The translations under genes and the position numbers were made by a program. Below the pieces are notes generated by a model. That model searched no databases and was not told the DNA's origin. It saw nothing but the letters and a program-made list of their open reading frames with translations. Positions 7,657 through 14,937 of a DNA stretch of 42,964 bases are shown here, piece after piece. Location of the stretch: positions 1-42,964 of the forward strand of contig NZ_JBHZAH010000033.1 of the NCBI RefSeq assembly GCF_042754225.1, read 5' to 3'. Every line of letters begins with the position of its first letter. The stretch's first letter is position 1. Source of the stretch: Rhodococcus_G sp042754225 (GTDB taxonomy: Bacteria > Actinomycetota > Actinomycetes > Mycobacteriales > Mycobacteriaceae).

Positions 7657-8516
7657 TGTCAGAATCCACCACCGTGACCTCCACCCGACCGTTCGGGGAG
7701 CTGACCACCCTCGCCGACCTCGGCGGGGGCACGTTCGCGGCGACGATCGACTCGGTCTGGACCATCGGGCCCAAGGTGCACGGCGGCTGCATGATGGCCG
7801 TCTGCGCGGCGGCGGCCCGCGACGCGATCAGGGCCGCGGGCGACGAGGCGGGCGTGATGCAGCCGGTCTCGGTGAGCGCGAACTACCTCAGTGCCCCGGA
7901 CCCGGGAGAGGTGCGGCTGGTGACGACCGTGCGCAAGCAAGGTAGGCAGGTCTCGCTCGTCGACGTCGACCTCGTGCAGGGCGACCGGATCGCGGTGTCC
8001 GCGGCCGTGACCCTCGGCGTTCCGGACGTCGGGGCACCGCGGCACGAGGAGCCGTCGGCCCTCGCGGGGCTGTCCGCGGAGCCGCCGGCCGGCGCGATCC
8101 ACATCACGCCCGATCACCCGATGGGCCAGATCGTGCACGTCGCCAAGGGTTGCGACTTGCGCGTCGATCCGCACGCCGCCCGGTACCTCGCGGGCGAGCA
8201 GGGCGATCCGGTGAATCGGATGTGGGTGCGGCCCTTCGCCGAGGACGAGGCCGATCCCGACACCGCGGCTCTGTTCGCCCTCATGCTCGGCGACATCAGT
8301 GCCCCGGTGACGATGAACCTCGGGATGTTCGGCTGGGCCCCGACGGTTCAGCTCACCACCTATCTGCGGCACCGGCCGGCGCCCGGCTGGATGCGCGTGC
8401 AGGCCAGCGCGACGGTGCTCGGCGACACCTGGTTCGAGGAGGACCACGTGGTGCTCGACGCCTCCGGCCAGACCGTGGTGCAGTCCCGCCAGCTCGCGAT
8501 GATCCCGAAGGGCTGA
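7656..8516 (+). CDS. Thioesterase family protein (double hot-dog)
   Basis: 286-residue protein resembling TesB-like acyl-CoA thioesterases with two hot-dog domains (about 10-130 and 150-284). The N-terminal unit has the VHGGCMMAVCAAAARDA helix and the VSANYLSAPDPGEV and VRKQGRQVSLVDVDLVQGDRIAVSAAVTL strands typical of the family. The second unit contains WVRPF, MLGDISAPVTMNLG and WMRVQASATVLGDTWFEEDHVVLDASGQTVVQSRQLAMIP. Substrates are expected to be acyl-CoAs. It is translationally coupled to the MerR regulator, hinting that the MerR ligand could be acyl-derived (inference). A gene of this type sits just before proC in mycobacteria. Confidence 0.85.
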   Translation: MSESTTVTSTRPFGELTTLADLGGGTFAATIDSVWTIGPKVHGGCMMAVCAAAARDAIRAAGDEAGVMQPVSVSANYLSAPDPGEVRLVTTVRKQGRQVSLVDVDLVQGDRIAVSAAVTLGVPDVGAPRHEEPSALAGLSAEPPAGAIHITPDHPMGQIVHVAKGCDLRVDPHAARYLAGEQGDPVNRMWVRPFAEDEADPDTAALFALMLGDISAPVTMNLGMFGWAPTVQLTTYLRHRPAPGWMRVQASATVLGDTWFEEDHVVLDASGQTVVQSRQLAMIPKG

Positions 8517-8546
8517 CCTGCGTCCGTGCATGGCAGGCTTGCTGCC

Positions 8547-9362
8547 ATGACGAGAATTGCAGTGATCGGTGGCGGCCGGATCGGCGAGGCGCTGATCTCG
8601 GGTCTGTTGAAGGCGGGTCGCGCACCCAAGGACCTCGTGGTCGCCGAGCAGTACGCCCCCCGGGCGGAGGAGCTGTCGGGCCAGTTCGGGATCCGGGCCA
8701 CGACGATCGTCGATGCCGCAGAGGGCGCCCACGTCATCGTCGTCGCGGTCAAGCCCGCCGACGTCGACTCGGTGATGACCGAGCTCGCGTCGATGGACCT
8801 CGACGGCGAAGTCGAACAGCTCGTCGTCACGCTGGCGGCCGGCCTGCCGACCGCCCGCTACGAGGCGAAGCTGCCGGCCGGCTTCCCGGTGGTGCGGGTC
8901 ATGCCCAACACTCCGATGCTCGTCGGCGAGGGCGTCAGCGCCATCGCCGCGGGCCGCTACGCGACCGCGGAGCACATGCAGACGGTCCGCGAGATTCTCG
9001 AGTCGGTCGGCAAGGTGGTCACCGTGGCGGAGTCGCAGATCGACGCGGTCACCGCCGTGTCCGGTTCGGGTCCGGCGTACCTGTTCCTGGTCGCCGAGGC
9101 GATGATCGAGGCGGGCGTCGGACTCGGGCTGACCCGCGCGACCACCACCGAGCTGGTGGTCCAGACGATGCTGGGGGCCGCGGCCATGCTCGACAGCTCC
9201 GGCGAGTCCGCGCACGATCTGCGGGCGGCCGTGACCTCGCCCGGTGGCACCACCGCCGCGGCCGTGCGCGAGCTCGAGCGCGGGGGCCTGCGGACGGCCT
9301 TCTACGAGGCCCTCGTGGCGGCGAAGAGCAGGTCCGCGGCGCTCGGCGCCTCGCCGGAATAG
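8547..9362 (+). CDS. proC: Pyrroline-5-carboxylate reductase ProC
   Basis: Final step of proline synthesis: NAD(P)H reduction of 1-pyrroline-5-carboxylate. The 271-residue protein has an N-terminal Rossmann fold with GGGRIGEAL (residues 7-15), the VVAVKP segment, RVMPNTP(M)LVGEG, and the C-terminal dimerisation domain with VSGSGPAYLF and TSPGGTTAAAVRELERGGLR. All family landmarks are present and the length is standard. The ATG at 8547 starts right before the first strand. An in-frame ATG seven codons upstream is possible but adds nothing conserved. Confidence 0.96.
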   Translation: MTRIAVIGGGRIGEALISGLLKAGRAPKDLVVAEQYAPRAEELSGQFGIRATTIVDAAEGAHVIVVAVKPADVDSVMTELASMDLDGEVEQLVVTLAAGLPTARYEAKLPAGFPVVRVMPNTPMLVGEGVSAIAAGRYATAEHMQTVREILESVGKVVTVAESQIDAVTAVSGSGPAYLFLVAEAMIEAGVGLGLTRATTTELVVQTMLGAAAMLDSSGESAHDLRAAVTSPGGTTAAAVRELERGGLRTAFYEALVAAKSRSAALGASPE

Positions 9363-9523
9363 GCGCCGTCGCGCTGCCGCAACGGGTGGCGCGATCGGAA
9401 TTCGTTTGCGCACACCCGTCGCAGTAACCCCATCAGTCCCGCTAAACTCGTTACAGCACGTGCGTGTCTGTTCCGCCGGAGGGGAAGCCGGCGGCGCGAC
9501 ACGTGCCGGAGGTATGCGGATTA

Positions 9524-9793
9524 ATGGTGTCTACAAACAAGTCGACGCCGGCGAACAAGTCGGCTCCGACGAACAAGAGCAAGAGCTCCACTCCAGAAGG
9601 GCAACCCGTCCTCGGCGGCACTCAGTTCCTCACCGTCGCCGAGGTGGCGACGTTGATGCGGGTGTCGAAGATGACGGTGTACCGGCTGGTGCACAGTGGT
9701 GAGCTACCCGCCGTTCGGGTGGGGCGTTCATTCAGGGTGCACGCGAAGGCGGTGCACGACTATCTGGAGACCTCGTATTTCGACGCCGGCTGA
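9524..9793 (+). CDS. Small excisionase-like HTH DNA-binding protein
   Basis: 89-residue protein with a Lys/Thr/Ser-rich N-terminal tail (residues 1-30) and a C-terminal HTH_17/excisionase-type winged helix: FLTVAEVATLMRVSKMTVYR, then a wing with LPAVRVGRSFRV. This domain also occurs in BldC-like developmental regulators. It occupies the Rv0500A position between proC and bS22, so it is a conserved housekeeping regulator rather than a phage gene. GGAGG lies 11 bp before the ATG. The 160 bp upstream holds a possible TAAACT -10 element at 9442-9447. Confidence 0.9.
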   Translation: MVSTNKSTPANKSAPTNKSKSSTPEGQPVLGGTQFLTVAEVATLMRVSKMTVYRLVHSGELPAVRVGRSFRVHAKAVHDYLETSYFDAG

Positions 9794-10014
9794 GGGCCGG
9801 TTCAACGCCGACTGACGGCCGAATCGATGCTCGGTTTCGGGCGAGCACGGCGGCACCGGTACGATGACTACTTGTCGTGCCAGCCGGGTGTCGTCAGGCG
9901 CTGGGTTAGTCGAGACGAGGCCACAGCGCCACGTTGGTGGAGAGTAGCTGTAACGCACGCGTACGTGACCTGCGTGCGCAGGAACGCTAGAGAAGAACGT
10001 GAGGGACACCCGCC

Positions 10015-10116
10015 ATGGGTTCAGTGATCAAGAAGCGACGCAAGCGCATGTCGAAGAAGAAGCACCGCAAGCTGCTTCGCAGGACGCGCGTGCAGCGTAG
10101 GAAACTCGGCAAGTAG
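10015..10116 (+). CDS. 30S ribosomal protein bS22 (AURKAIP1/COX24 domain)
   Basis: 33-codon gene encoding a highly basic peptide that starts [17 protein letters not shown] and ends RRKLGK. It matches the small actinobacterial ribosomal protein bS22 found in mycobacterial 70S structures, in the Rv0500B position. It binds the 30S subunit near the decoding centre. It is too short for most gene callers. The gene stands alone with its own 220-bp upstream region and a strong hairpin 34 bp after the stop. Confidence 0.95.
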
Positions 10117-10150
10117 TCTGCCGAGTTCGCAGGCTTGGGCTCGCGCCCGA

Positions 10151-10186
10151 AACGATGCCCGTCACCTCACGGTGGCGGGCATCGTT
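10151..10186 (+). terminator. Terminator after bS22
   Basis: Eleven perfectly paired bases (10151-10161 with 10176-10186), continued by five more pairs including one G-T, with a 4-nt loop. It separates the abundant bS22 transcript from the SDR gene and has no U tract. Confidence 0.8.
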
Positions 10187-10322
10187 GCGTTCCGGGGGCA
10201 ATCTGGTCGATTGTCCATTTGTTAGGTCACAAAACGGTTGGTGGACAGTACGTTTCGGCATCGTAAAGTCTTTGGGTAGTCGTGTCGGGAGCGGCTAGGC
10301 TCGCGGGGGAGCGGGTGACGCA

Positions 10323-11414
10323 GTGACGAACAGGGGTGGAATCGTGACGGTCGGGGATCGGCGGGTAGAACCGCCAGGAGTGGTACTGGTGACCGGGGCC
10401 AGCAGGTTCCTCGGTGGGTACCTGGTGACCAGACTCGCCCAGGATCCGAGCATCGAGCGGGTCATCGCCGTCGACGCCGTCTCGCCGAGCAAGGACATGC
10501 TCCGCCGGATGGGTCGCGCCGAGTTCGTCCGGGCAGACATCCGCAACCCGCTCATCGGAAAGGTGATCCGGGGCGCGAAGGTGGACACCGTCGTGCACGC
10601 GGCCACCATCGTCAAGGCCCCGAAATCCGGCAGTCGCGCCGCGATGAAGGACATGAACGTGCTCGGCGCCATGCAACTGTTCGCCGTCTGCCAGAAGTCG
10701 CCGGACGTGCGCAAGGTGGTGGTGCGCTCGTCCGCGGCGGTGTACGGCTGCAGTGCCAAGGACCCGGCGAAGTTCACCGAGGAGATGAGCGCGCGGAGGC
10801 CTCCGCAGGGAGCCTTCGCCCGTGACACGATCGAGATCGAGGGGTATGCGCGTGGCCTCGGCAGGCGCCGGCCGGAGATCGCGGTGTCGCTGCTGCGGAT
10901 GGCGCCGCTGATCGGGCCCCGGTTGCACGGCTCCGTTTCCCAGTACCTGAACTCGCCGGTCGTCCCGATGATCCTCGGCCGCGACGCCCGCATGCAGCTG
11001 CTGCACGAGGAGGACGCTCTCGCGGCACTCGAGCGGGCCACGGTCAGCGGCCCGGCCGGGACGTTCAACGTCGCGGCGGACGGCGTCGTCATGCTCTCCC
11101 AGGCCATCCGGCGGGCGGGCGGCGTAGCCGTGCCGGTCCCGTTCCAGCTGTTCCGCACGCTCGGGAGGGTTGTGATGGGTTCGTCCCTGCGCCAGTTCAC
11201 CAAGGAACAACTCGAGTACTTCTACTTCGGCTGCGGCCTCGACACCGGGCGGATGAGATCCGAACTCGGCTTCGAACCGCGGTGGACCACGATGCAGGCG
11301 CTCGACGACATGATCAGCGGCGTCGGGTTCCGTCCGGTACTGAGCCGCGACTGGCTGGAATCGGTGGAGACTGGACTGCAGAACCTCGTCGGCGCGGGCG
11401 GAGGTGCGCGATGA
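10323..11414 (+). CDS. NAD-dependent epimerase/SDR family protein (Rv0501-like)
   Basis: 363-residue extended short-chain dehydrogenase-like protein. The nucleotide-binding loop is VLVTGASRFLGGYL (about residues 21-34), followed by DIRN and VVHAAT elements typical of extended SDRs. The expected YxxxK catalytic pair is not intact: Tyr175 in IEGYARGLG is followed four residues later by Leu179 instead of Lys. The mycobacterial counterpart is called galE2, but that activity should not be assumed. The stop overlaps the acyltransferase start in ATGA, and the two genes travel together in mycobacteria, which suggests a lipid-linked role. A second GTG at 10344 is an alternative start. Confidence 0.85.
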   Translation: MTNRGGIVTVGDRRVEPPGVVLVTGASRFLGGYLVTRLAQDPSIERVIAVDAVSPSKDMLRRMGRAEFVRADIRNPLIGKVIRGAKVDTVVHAATIVKAPKSGSRAAMKDMNVLGAMQLFAVCQKSPDVRKVVVRSSAAVYGCSAKDPAKFTEEMSARRPPQGAFARDTIEIEGYARGLGRRRPEIAVSLLRMAPLIGPRLHGSVSQYLNSPVVPMILGRDARMQLLHEEDALAALERATVSGPAGTFNVAADGVVMLSQAIRRAGGVAVPVPFQLFRTLGRVVMGSSLRQFTKEQLEYFYFGCGLDTGRMRSELGFEPRWTTMQALDDMISGVGFRPVLSRDWLESVETGLQNLVGAGGGAR

Positions 11415-12436
11415 ACGAGGTGGCCAAGGTGATTCCACTGCACGGCGACTCGGTTCCGCGCCGGCCCAGGGCGCGGACGCCGCGCACCGGCCCGGACGGT
11501 GGGTCGGCGAGTCCGACCCAACTGTTCGCCTCGCGGCCGGAGGCGGCCGCGAGCCCGTCGTCACTGACGGATTCGGTGCTCGAGTCGGCGCGCGGACTCG
11601 TCGCGGACCAGGTGGTGGCGACGGCGGAGTTCATTCGCCGCCGGCTGACCGGCGACTACCAGGTCGACGAATTCGGTTTCGACCCGCACTTCGCCGAGAA
11701 CGTCTGGCTGCCGTTGCTGCGGCCACTGTTCGACTCGTGGTTCCGGGTGGAGGTGCGCGGCATCGAGAACGTGCCCGCCGAGGGCGGCGCGCTGGTGGTC
11801 GCGAACCATGCCGGCGTGGTGCCGATCGACGGCCTGATGACATCGGTCGCGATGTTCGACAAGCATCCCGCGCACCGGCCGCTGCGGATGCTCGCCGCCG
11901 ACCTGGCGTTCGAGATGCCGGTGGTCGGCAATATCGCGCGCAAGGCCGGGCACACCCTGGCGTGCAACCCGGACGCCGAACGACTGCTGCGTGGCGGGGA
12001 GGTCGCGGCGGTGTTCCCGGAGGGTTTCAAGGGCATCGGCAAGCCGTTCGGCGAGCGGTACAAGCTGCAGCGGTTCGGGCGCGGTGGGTTCGTCTCGGCG
12101 GCCCTGCGCACGGGTGTGCCGATCGTGCCGTGCTCGATCGTCGGTTCCGAGGAGATCTATCCGAAGATCGGCGACCTCAAGTCGCTGGCACGACTGCTCG
12201 GCATGCCGTACTTCCCGGTGACGCCGCTGTTCCCGCACTTCGGCCCGTTGGGGCTGATTCCGCTGCCGTCCAAGTGGTACATCGAGTTCGGTGAGCCGAT
12301 CGTCACCGACTCGTACGACGCGGCCAGCGCGGAGGACCCGATGGTGCTCTTCGAGCTGACCGACCACGTGCGCGAGACCATTCAGCAGACGCTCTACCGA
12401 TTGCTGGCACAGCGCCGGAACGTCTTCCTCGGTTAG
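11411..12436 (+). CDS. PlsC-like lysophospholipid acyltransferase family protein
   Basis: 341-residue protein (Rv0502 position) with a disordered N terminus (1-60) and an acyltransferase domain (about 95-325). Block I is NHAGVVPID with His133 and Asp140, a wider His-Asp spacing than canonical HX4D but plausible for the NH(S/A)GxxPxD subfamily. Block III-like FPEGFKGIGKP follows, then VPIVPCSIVGSEE. It probably transfers an acyl chain to a lysophospholipid or glycerol-phosphate acceptor at the membrane. It is coupled to the upstream SDR gene and faces the HAD phosphatase gene, forming a conserved lipid trio. Confidence 0.88.
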   Translation: MNEVAKVIPLHGDSVPRRPRARTPRTGPDGGSASPTQLFASRPEAAASPSSLTDSVLESARGLVADQVVATAEFIRRRLTGDYQVDEFGFDPHFAENVWLPLLRPLFDSWFRVEVRGIENVPAEGGALVVANHAGVVPIDGLMTSVAMFDKHPAHRPLRMLAADLAFEMPVVGNIARKAGHTLACNPDAERLLRGGEVAAVFPEGFKGIGKPFGERYKLQRFGRGGFVSAALRTGVPIVPCSIVGSEEIYPKIGDLKSLARLLGMPYFPVTPLFPHFGPLGLIPLPSKWYIEFGEPIVTDSYDAASAEDPMVLFELTDHVRETIQQTLYRLLAQRRNVFLG

Positions 12437-12446
12437 GGCACCCGCC

Positions 12447-13442
12447 TCAGTGCTTGCGGCGGCCGAGGACCGCCGCAAGCGCGCCGCCCGCCGCGCCGAG
12501 CGCCAGCGCCGTGGGCACGCCGATCTTCGCTGCCTTGCGGCCGGTGCGGTAGTCCCGGATCTCCCAGCCGCGGTTGCGGGCGAGTTCCTTCAGGTCCGCG
12601 TCCGGGTTGATCGCCACCGCGGTGCCGACGAGCGAGAGCATCGGCACGTCGTTGTGGCTGTCCGAGTACGCGGTGCAGCGCTTGAGGTTGAGCCCCTCGC
12701 GCACGGCGAGGGTGCGCACCGCGTGCGCCTTGCCCGCACCGTGCAGGATGTCGCCGACGAGTCGCCCGGTGAACTTGCCGTCCTCGGACTCGACGACGGT
12801 GCCGAGGGCGCCGGTCAGGCCGAGGCGCTTGGCGATCACCTGGGCCAGTTCCACCGGCGTCGCGGTCACCAGCCACACCTGTTGACCCGCGTCGAGGTGC
12901 ATCTGCGCTAGCGCCCGGGTGCCCGGCCAGATCTTGTCGGCGATCAGCTGGTCGTAGATGTCCTCGCCGAGCCGAGTGAATTCGGCGGTCTCGCGGCCCG
13001 CGATGAAGGCGAGCGCCTTCTCCTTGCCGCTGGCGACGTCGTCGCTGTTCTCCTTGCCGGTCACGCGGAACTTGAGCTGCTGCCAGCCGAAGCGGGCCAT
13101 GTCGGCGAGGGAGATGTACTTGCGAGCGGCGAGTCCCCGGGCGAAGTGGATGATCGAGGCGCCCTGGACCATGGTGTTGTCCACGTCGAAGAACGCGGCT
13201 GCGGTGAGATCGCGCGGGACCGCGGACTCGACCTCCACGCCGTCGACGGCGGCGGCGCCCTCCGCGACCACCGACTCCGCCTCGTGCAACGCCAGGGCGG
13301 CATCGGCGCTGGCCTCACCGGCCAGGTTGGCGCGCAGCTCCGCGTCGCTCGGGCCGAGCGGGTTCCGGTTGCGTCGCCGACCTCCCACGCCGCGCCAGCC
13401 CGCGCCCAGTCCCGAACCCGTCGGACCCGTCAGACCAGGCAC
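12447..13442 (-). CDS. HAD-IB family phosphatase (SerB1-like) with C-terminal membrane segment
   Basis: 331-residue HAD hydrolase. The nucleophile motif is DVDNT (Asp86, Asp88), motif II is LVTATP, and the motif III/IV region is YSDSHNDVPMLSLVG. A long low-complexity N terminus (1-78) precedes the core, and the C terminus (about 308-327) is hydrophobic and may anchor the protein. Mycobacterial orthologues are named SerB1, but HAD-IB proteins of this kind beside acyltransferases may act on lipid phosphates, so the substrate is open. The GTG start has GGGAGG five bases upstream. It converges on the acyltransferase gene with a 10-bp gap. Confidence 0.88.
   Translation of the reverse strand: MPGLTGPTGSGLGAGWRGVGGRRRNRNPLGPSDAELRANLAGEASADAALALHEAESVVAEGAAAVDGVEVESAVPRDLTAAAFFDVDNTMVQGASIIHFARGLAARKYISLADMARFGWQQLKFRVTGKENSDDVASGKEKALAFIAGRETAEFTRLGEDIYDQLIADKIWPGTRALAQMHLDAGQQVWLVTATPVELAQVIAKRLGLTGALGTVVESEDGKFTGRLVGDILHGAGKAHAVRTLAVREGLNLKRCTAYSDSHNDVPMLSLVGTAVAINPDADLKELARNRGWEIRDYRTGRKAAKIGVPTALALGAAGGALAAVLGRRKH
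12452..12480 (+). terminator. Hairpin past the acyltransferase, inside the 3' end of the HAD gene
   Basis: Perfect 11-bp stem (12452-12462 with 12470-12480), 7-nt loop, 15 bases after the acyltransferase stop. It also encodes the last residues of the opposing phosphatase, so it can act for + strand transcripts without its own intergenic space. Confidence 0.55.
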
Positions 13443-13656
13443 TCGTACCTCCCGTTTCGGGGGCGTTCCCCCGTCGCTTCGCTCGCGCCAGGCAACATTC
13501 CAGGTCGCGTCGCGGGCCTCGCTGCTTCTTGCGGCTAACCCTATCTTCCGTTTCGCGGGCGCACCGGCCGGATCGCCGGGCTACGGCGCTGCTGTGACGT
13601 CCGTCTCGGCTGGTAGCCCCGGCCGGTGCGGGCTGCGGTGATGGCACAGTGGACCC

Positions 13657-13917
13657 ATGACGGCCCCCGCCCACACCATCACCCTGCTGACCCGAGCCGG
13701 CTGTTCCTCGTGCGTGACCGCCCTCGATCGGTTGGTCCCGCTGTGTGAGGAATTCGGCATTCCGCTCGAATCCGTCGACGTCGACGAGGTGGCCGCTGTG
13801 GATCCCGAGCTCCGGGCCGAGTACGGCGACCGGCTGCCCGTCGTACTGCTCGACGGCCGTGAGCACAGCTACTGGGAGGTCGACGAGGTCAGACTGCGTT
13901 CGGATTTGACAATCTGA
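13657..13917 (+). CDS. Glutaredoxin-like thiol-disulfide protein
   Basis: 86-residue glutaredoxin/thioredoxin-fold protein (Rv0508 position). The redox motif is C-S-S-C at residues 16-19, following the first strand (ITLLTRAG). The cis-proline is in RLPVVLLDG. A short C-terminal helix completes the fold. It is likely a cytoplasmic thiol oxidoreductase. It lies just upstream of rex and the haem genes, 168 bp before rex, so it may be transcribed separately. Confidence 0.88.
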   Translation: MTAPAHTITLLTRAGCSSCVTALDRLVPLCEEFGIPLESVDVDEVAAVDPELRAEYGDRLPVVLLDGREHSYWEVDEVRLRSDLTI

Positions 13918-13988
13918 GGTCGACCTGTGCGCCGCGACAGTCGGTCGCTGCGCAGGTCGCGGCGGGTGTTGTCGGAATCGTTGCGACT

Positions 13989-14006
13989 TTGTGCATGGCT
14001 TCACAA
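13989..14006. promoter_or_regulatory. Rex operator (ROP box) upstream of rex-hemA
   Basis: The 18-bp sequence TTGTGCATGGCTTCACAA matches the Rex consensus TTGTGAA-N4-TTCACAA at all but one defined position. It sits 80 bp before the rex start. TTGTGC here and TACCGT at 14012-14017 have 17-bp spacing, so the site may overlap the -35 box and repress by promoter occlusion. Autoregulation of rex with the haem genes fits what is known in Streptomyces. Confidence 0.88.
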
Positions 14007-14085
14007 GCAGTTACCGTGGTGTGAACAGTCCCCCGGATCAACGTGAAGACCGGTCGTGTGCATGGCCGGACGAGGAGCCACGAAC

Positions 14086-14937
14086 GTGACCGAACAGCAC
14101 CAGCCGCATGGGTTCTCCGCCCGTGGCGACGCCGGGGCTGACGGGGGCGCTCGTCCCGATCCGTCGCGGACCGACGCGACCGTGCGGGACCTGCCGCAAG
14201 CCACCGTCACCCGGCTCGCGGCGTACCTCCGAGTGCTCGGTCTGATGGCCGACGACGGCACGCTCATCGTCTCCAGCGAGGAACTCGCGACCGCCGCCGG
14301 CGTCGGCTCGGCGAAACTGCGCAAGGACCTGTCGTTCCTCGGCCCCAACGGTGTCCGCGGCGTCGGCTACGACGTCACCAAACTGCGCGCCCGGATCGAG
14401 GCCGCGCTCGGTCTCGACCGTGGCCACCAGGTGGTGCTGGTCGGCGTCGGCAACCTCGGCCAGGCACTGGCCCGGTACGGCGGCTTCGGCAGGCGCGGAT
14501 TCACCATGGTCGGGCTGTTCGACCGGGATCCCGCCCGCATCGGCACCGTCGTCGACGGGCTCGCCGTCCGCGACGTCGCGGATCTCGAGGCGGACTGTCG
14601 TGAACTGCACGCCACCATCGGCGTCGTCGCGACGCCCGACGACTCGGCGCAGGAGGTGTGCGACCACCTCGTCAACGCGGGTGTGCGCTGCATCCTGACC
14701 TTCGCGGCCTCGCCGCTGGATGTACCCAGGCACGTCGAGATCCGTCGAGTGGATCTCGCCGTCGAGATGCAGGTGCTCTCGTTCCGTAGCGCGCGCAACG
14801 CCGACTCCGAACCCGACGTGGCCGCCACGGCCGTCGGGCTCGGCGCTGCCCGCGCGAGCACGGCGCGCACCGCCCCCGCACGCTCGACTTCGACGGCTCT
14901 GGGTTCGACAAAGAATGGATCGGTGATTGCACCGTGA
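14086..14937 (+). CDS. rex: Redox-sensing transcriptional repressor Rex
   Basis: Homodimeric repressor that senses the NADH/NAD+ ratio. The 283-residue protein has an N-terminal winged helix (about residues 35-85) with the typical SSEELATAAGVGSAKLRKDLSFLG recognition segment, then a Rossmann domain with GVGNLGQAL and GLFDRDP. The last 45 residues are a low-complexity Ala/Ser/Thr tail. I chose the GTG at 14086 because GAGGAG lies eight bases before it; a GTG at 14056 would lack such a site. It overlaps hemA in GTGA, coupling redox sensing to haem synthesis. A Rex operator precedes it. Confidence 0.96.
   Translation: MTEQHQPHGFSARGDAGADGGARPDPSRTDATVRDLPQATVTRLAAYLRVLGLMADDGTLIVSSEELATAAGVGSAKLRKDLSFLGPNGVRGVGYDVTKLRARIEAALGLDRGHQVVLVGVGNLGQALARYGGFGRRGFTMVGLFDRDPARIGTVVDGLAVRDVADLEADCRELHATIGVVATPDDSAQEVCDHLVNAGVRCILTFAASPLDVPRHVEIRRVDLAVEMQVLSFRSARNADSEPDVAATAVGLGAARASTARTAPARSTSTALGSTKNGSVIAP

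Noticed and set aside
9472..9500. CCGCCGG/CCGGCGG pairing upstream of the HTH gene as a terminator or riboswitch.
   Set aside because: The stem is only about 7 bp with an 8-base loop in very GC-rich DNA, which is expected by chance.
9524..9793. The excisionase-like protein as a sign of a prophage or integrative element.
   Set aside because: It has no integrase or attachment repeats nearby and lies in a position conserved in mycobacteria between proC and bS22.
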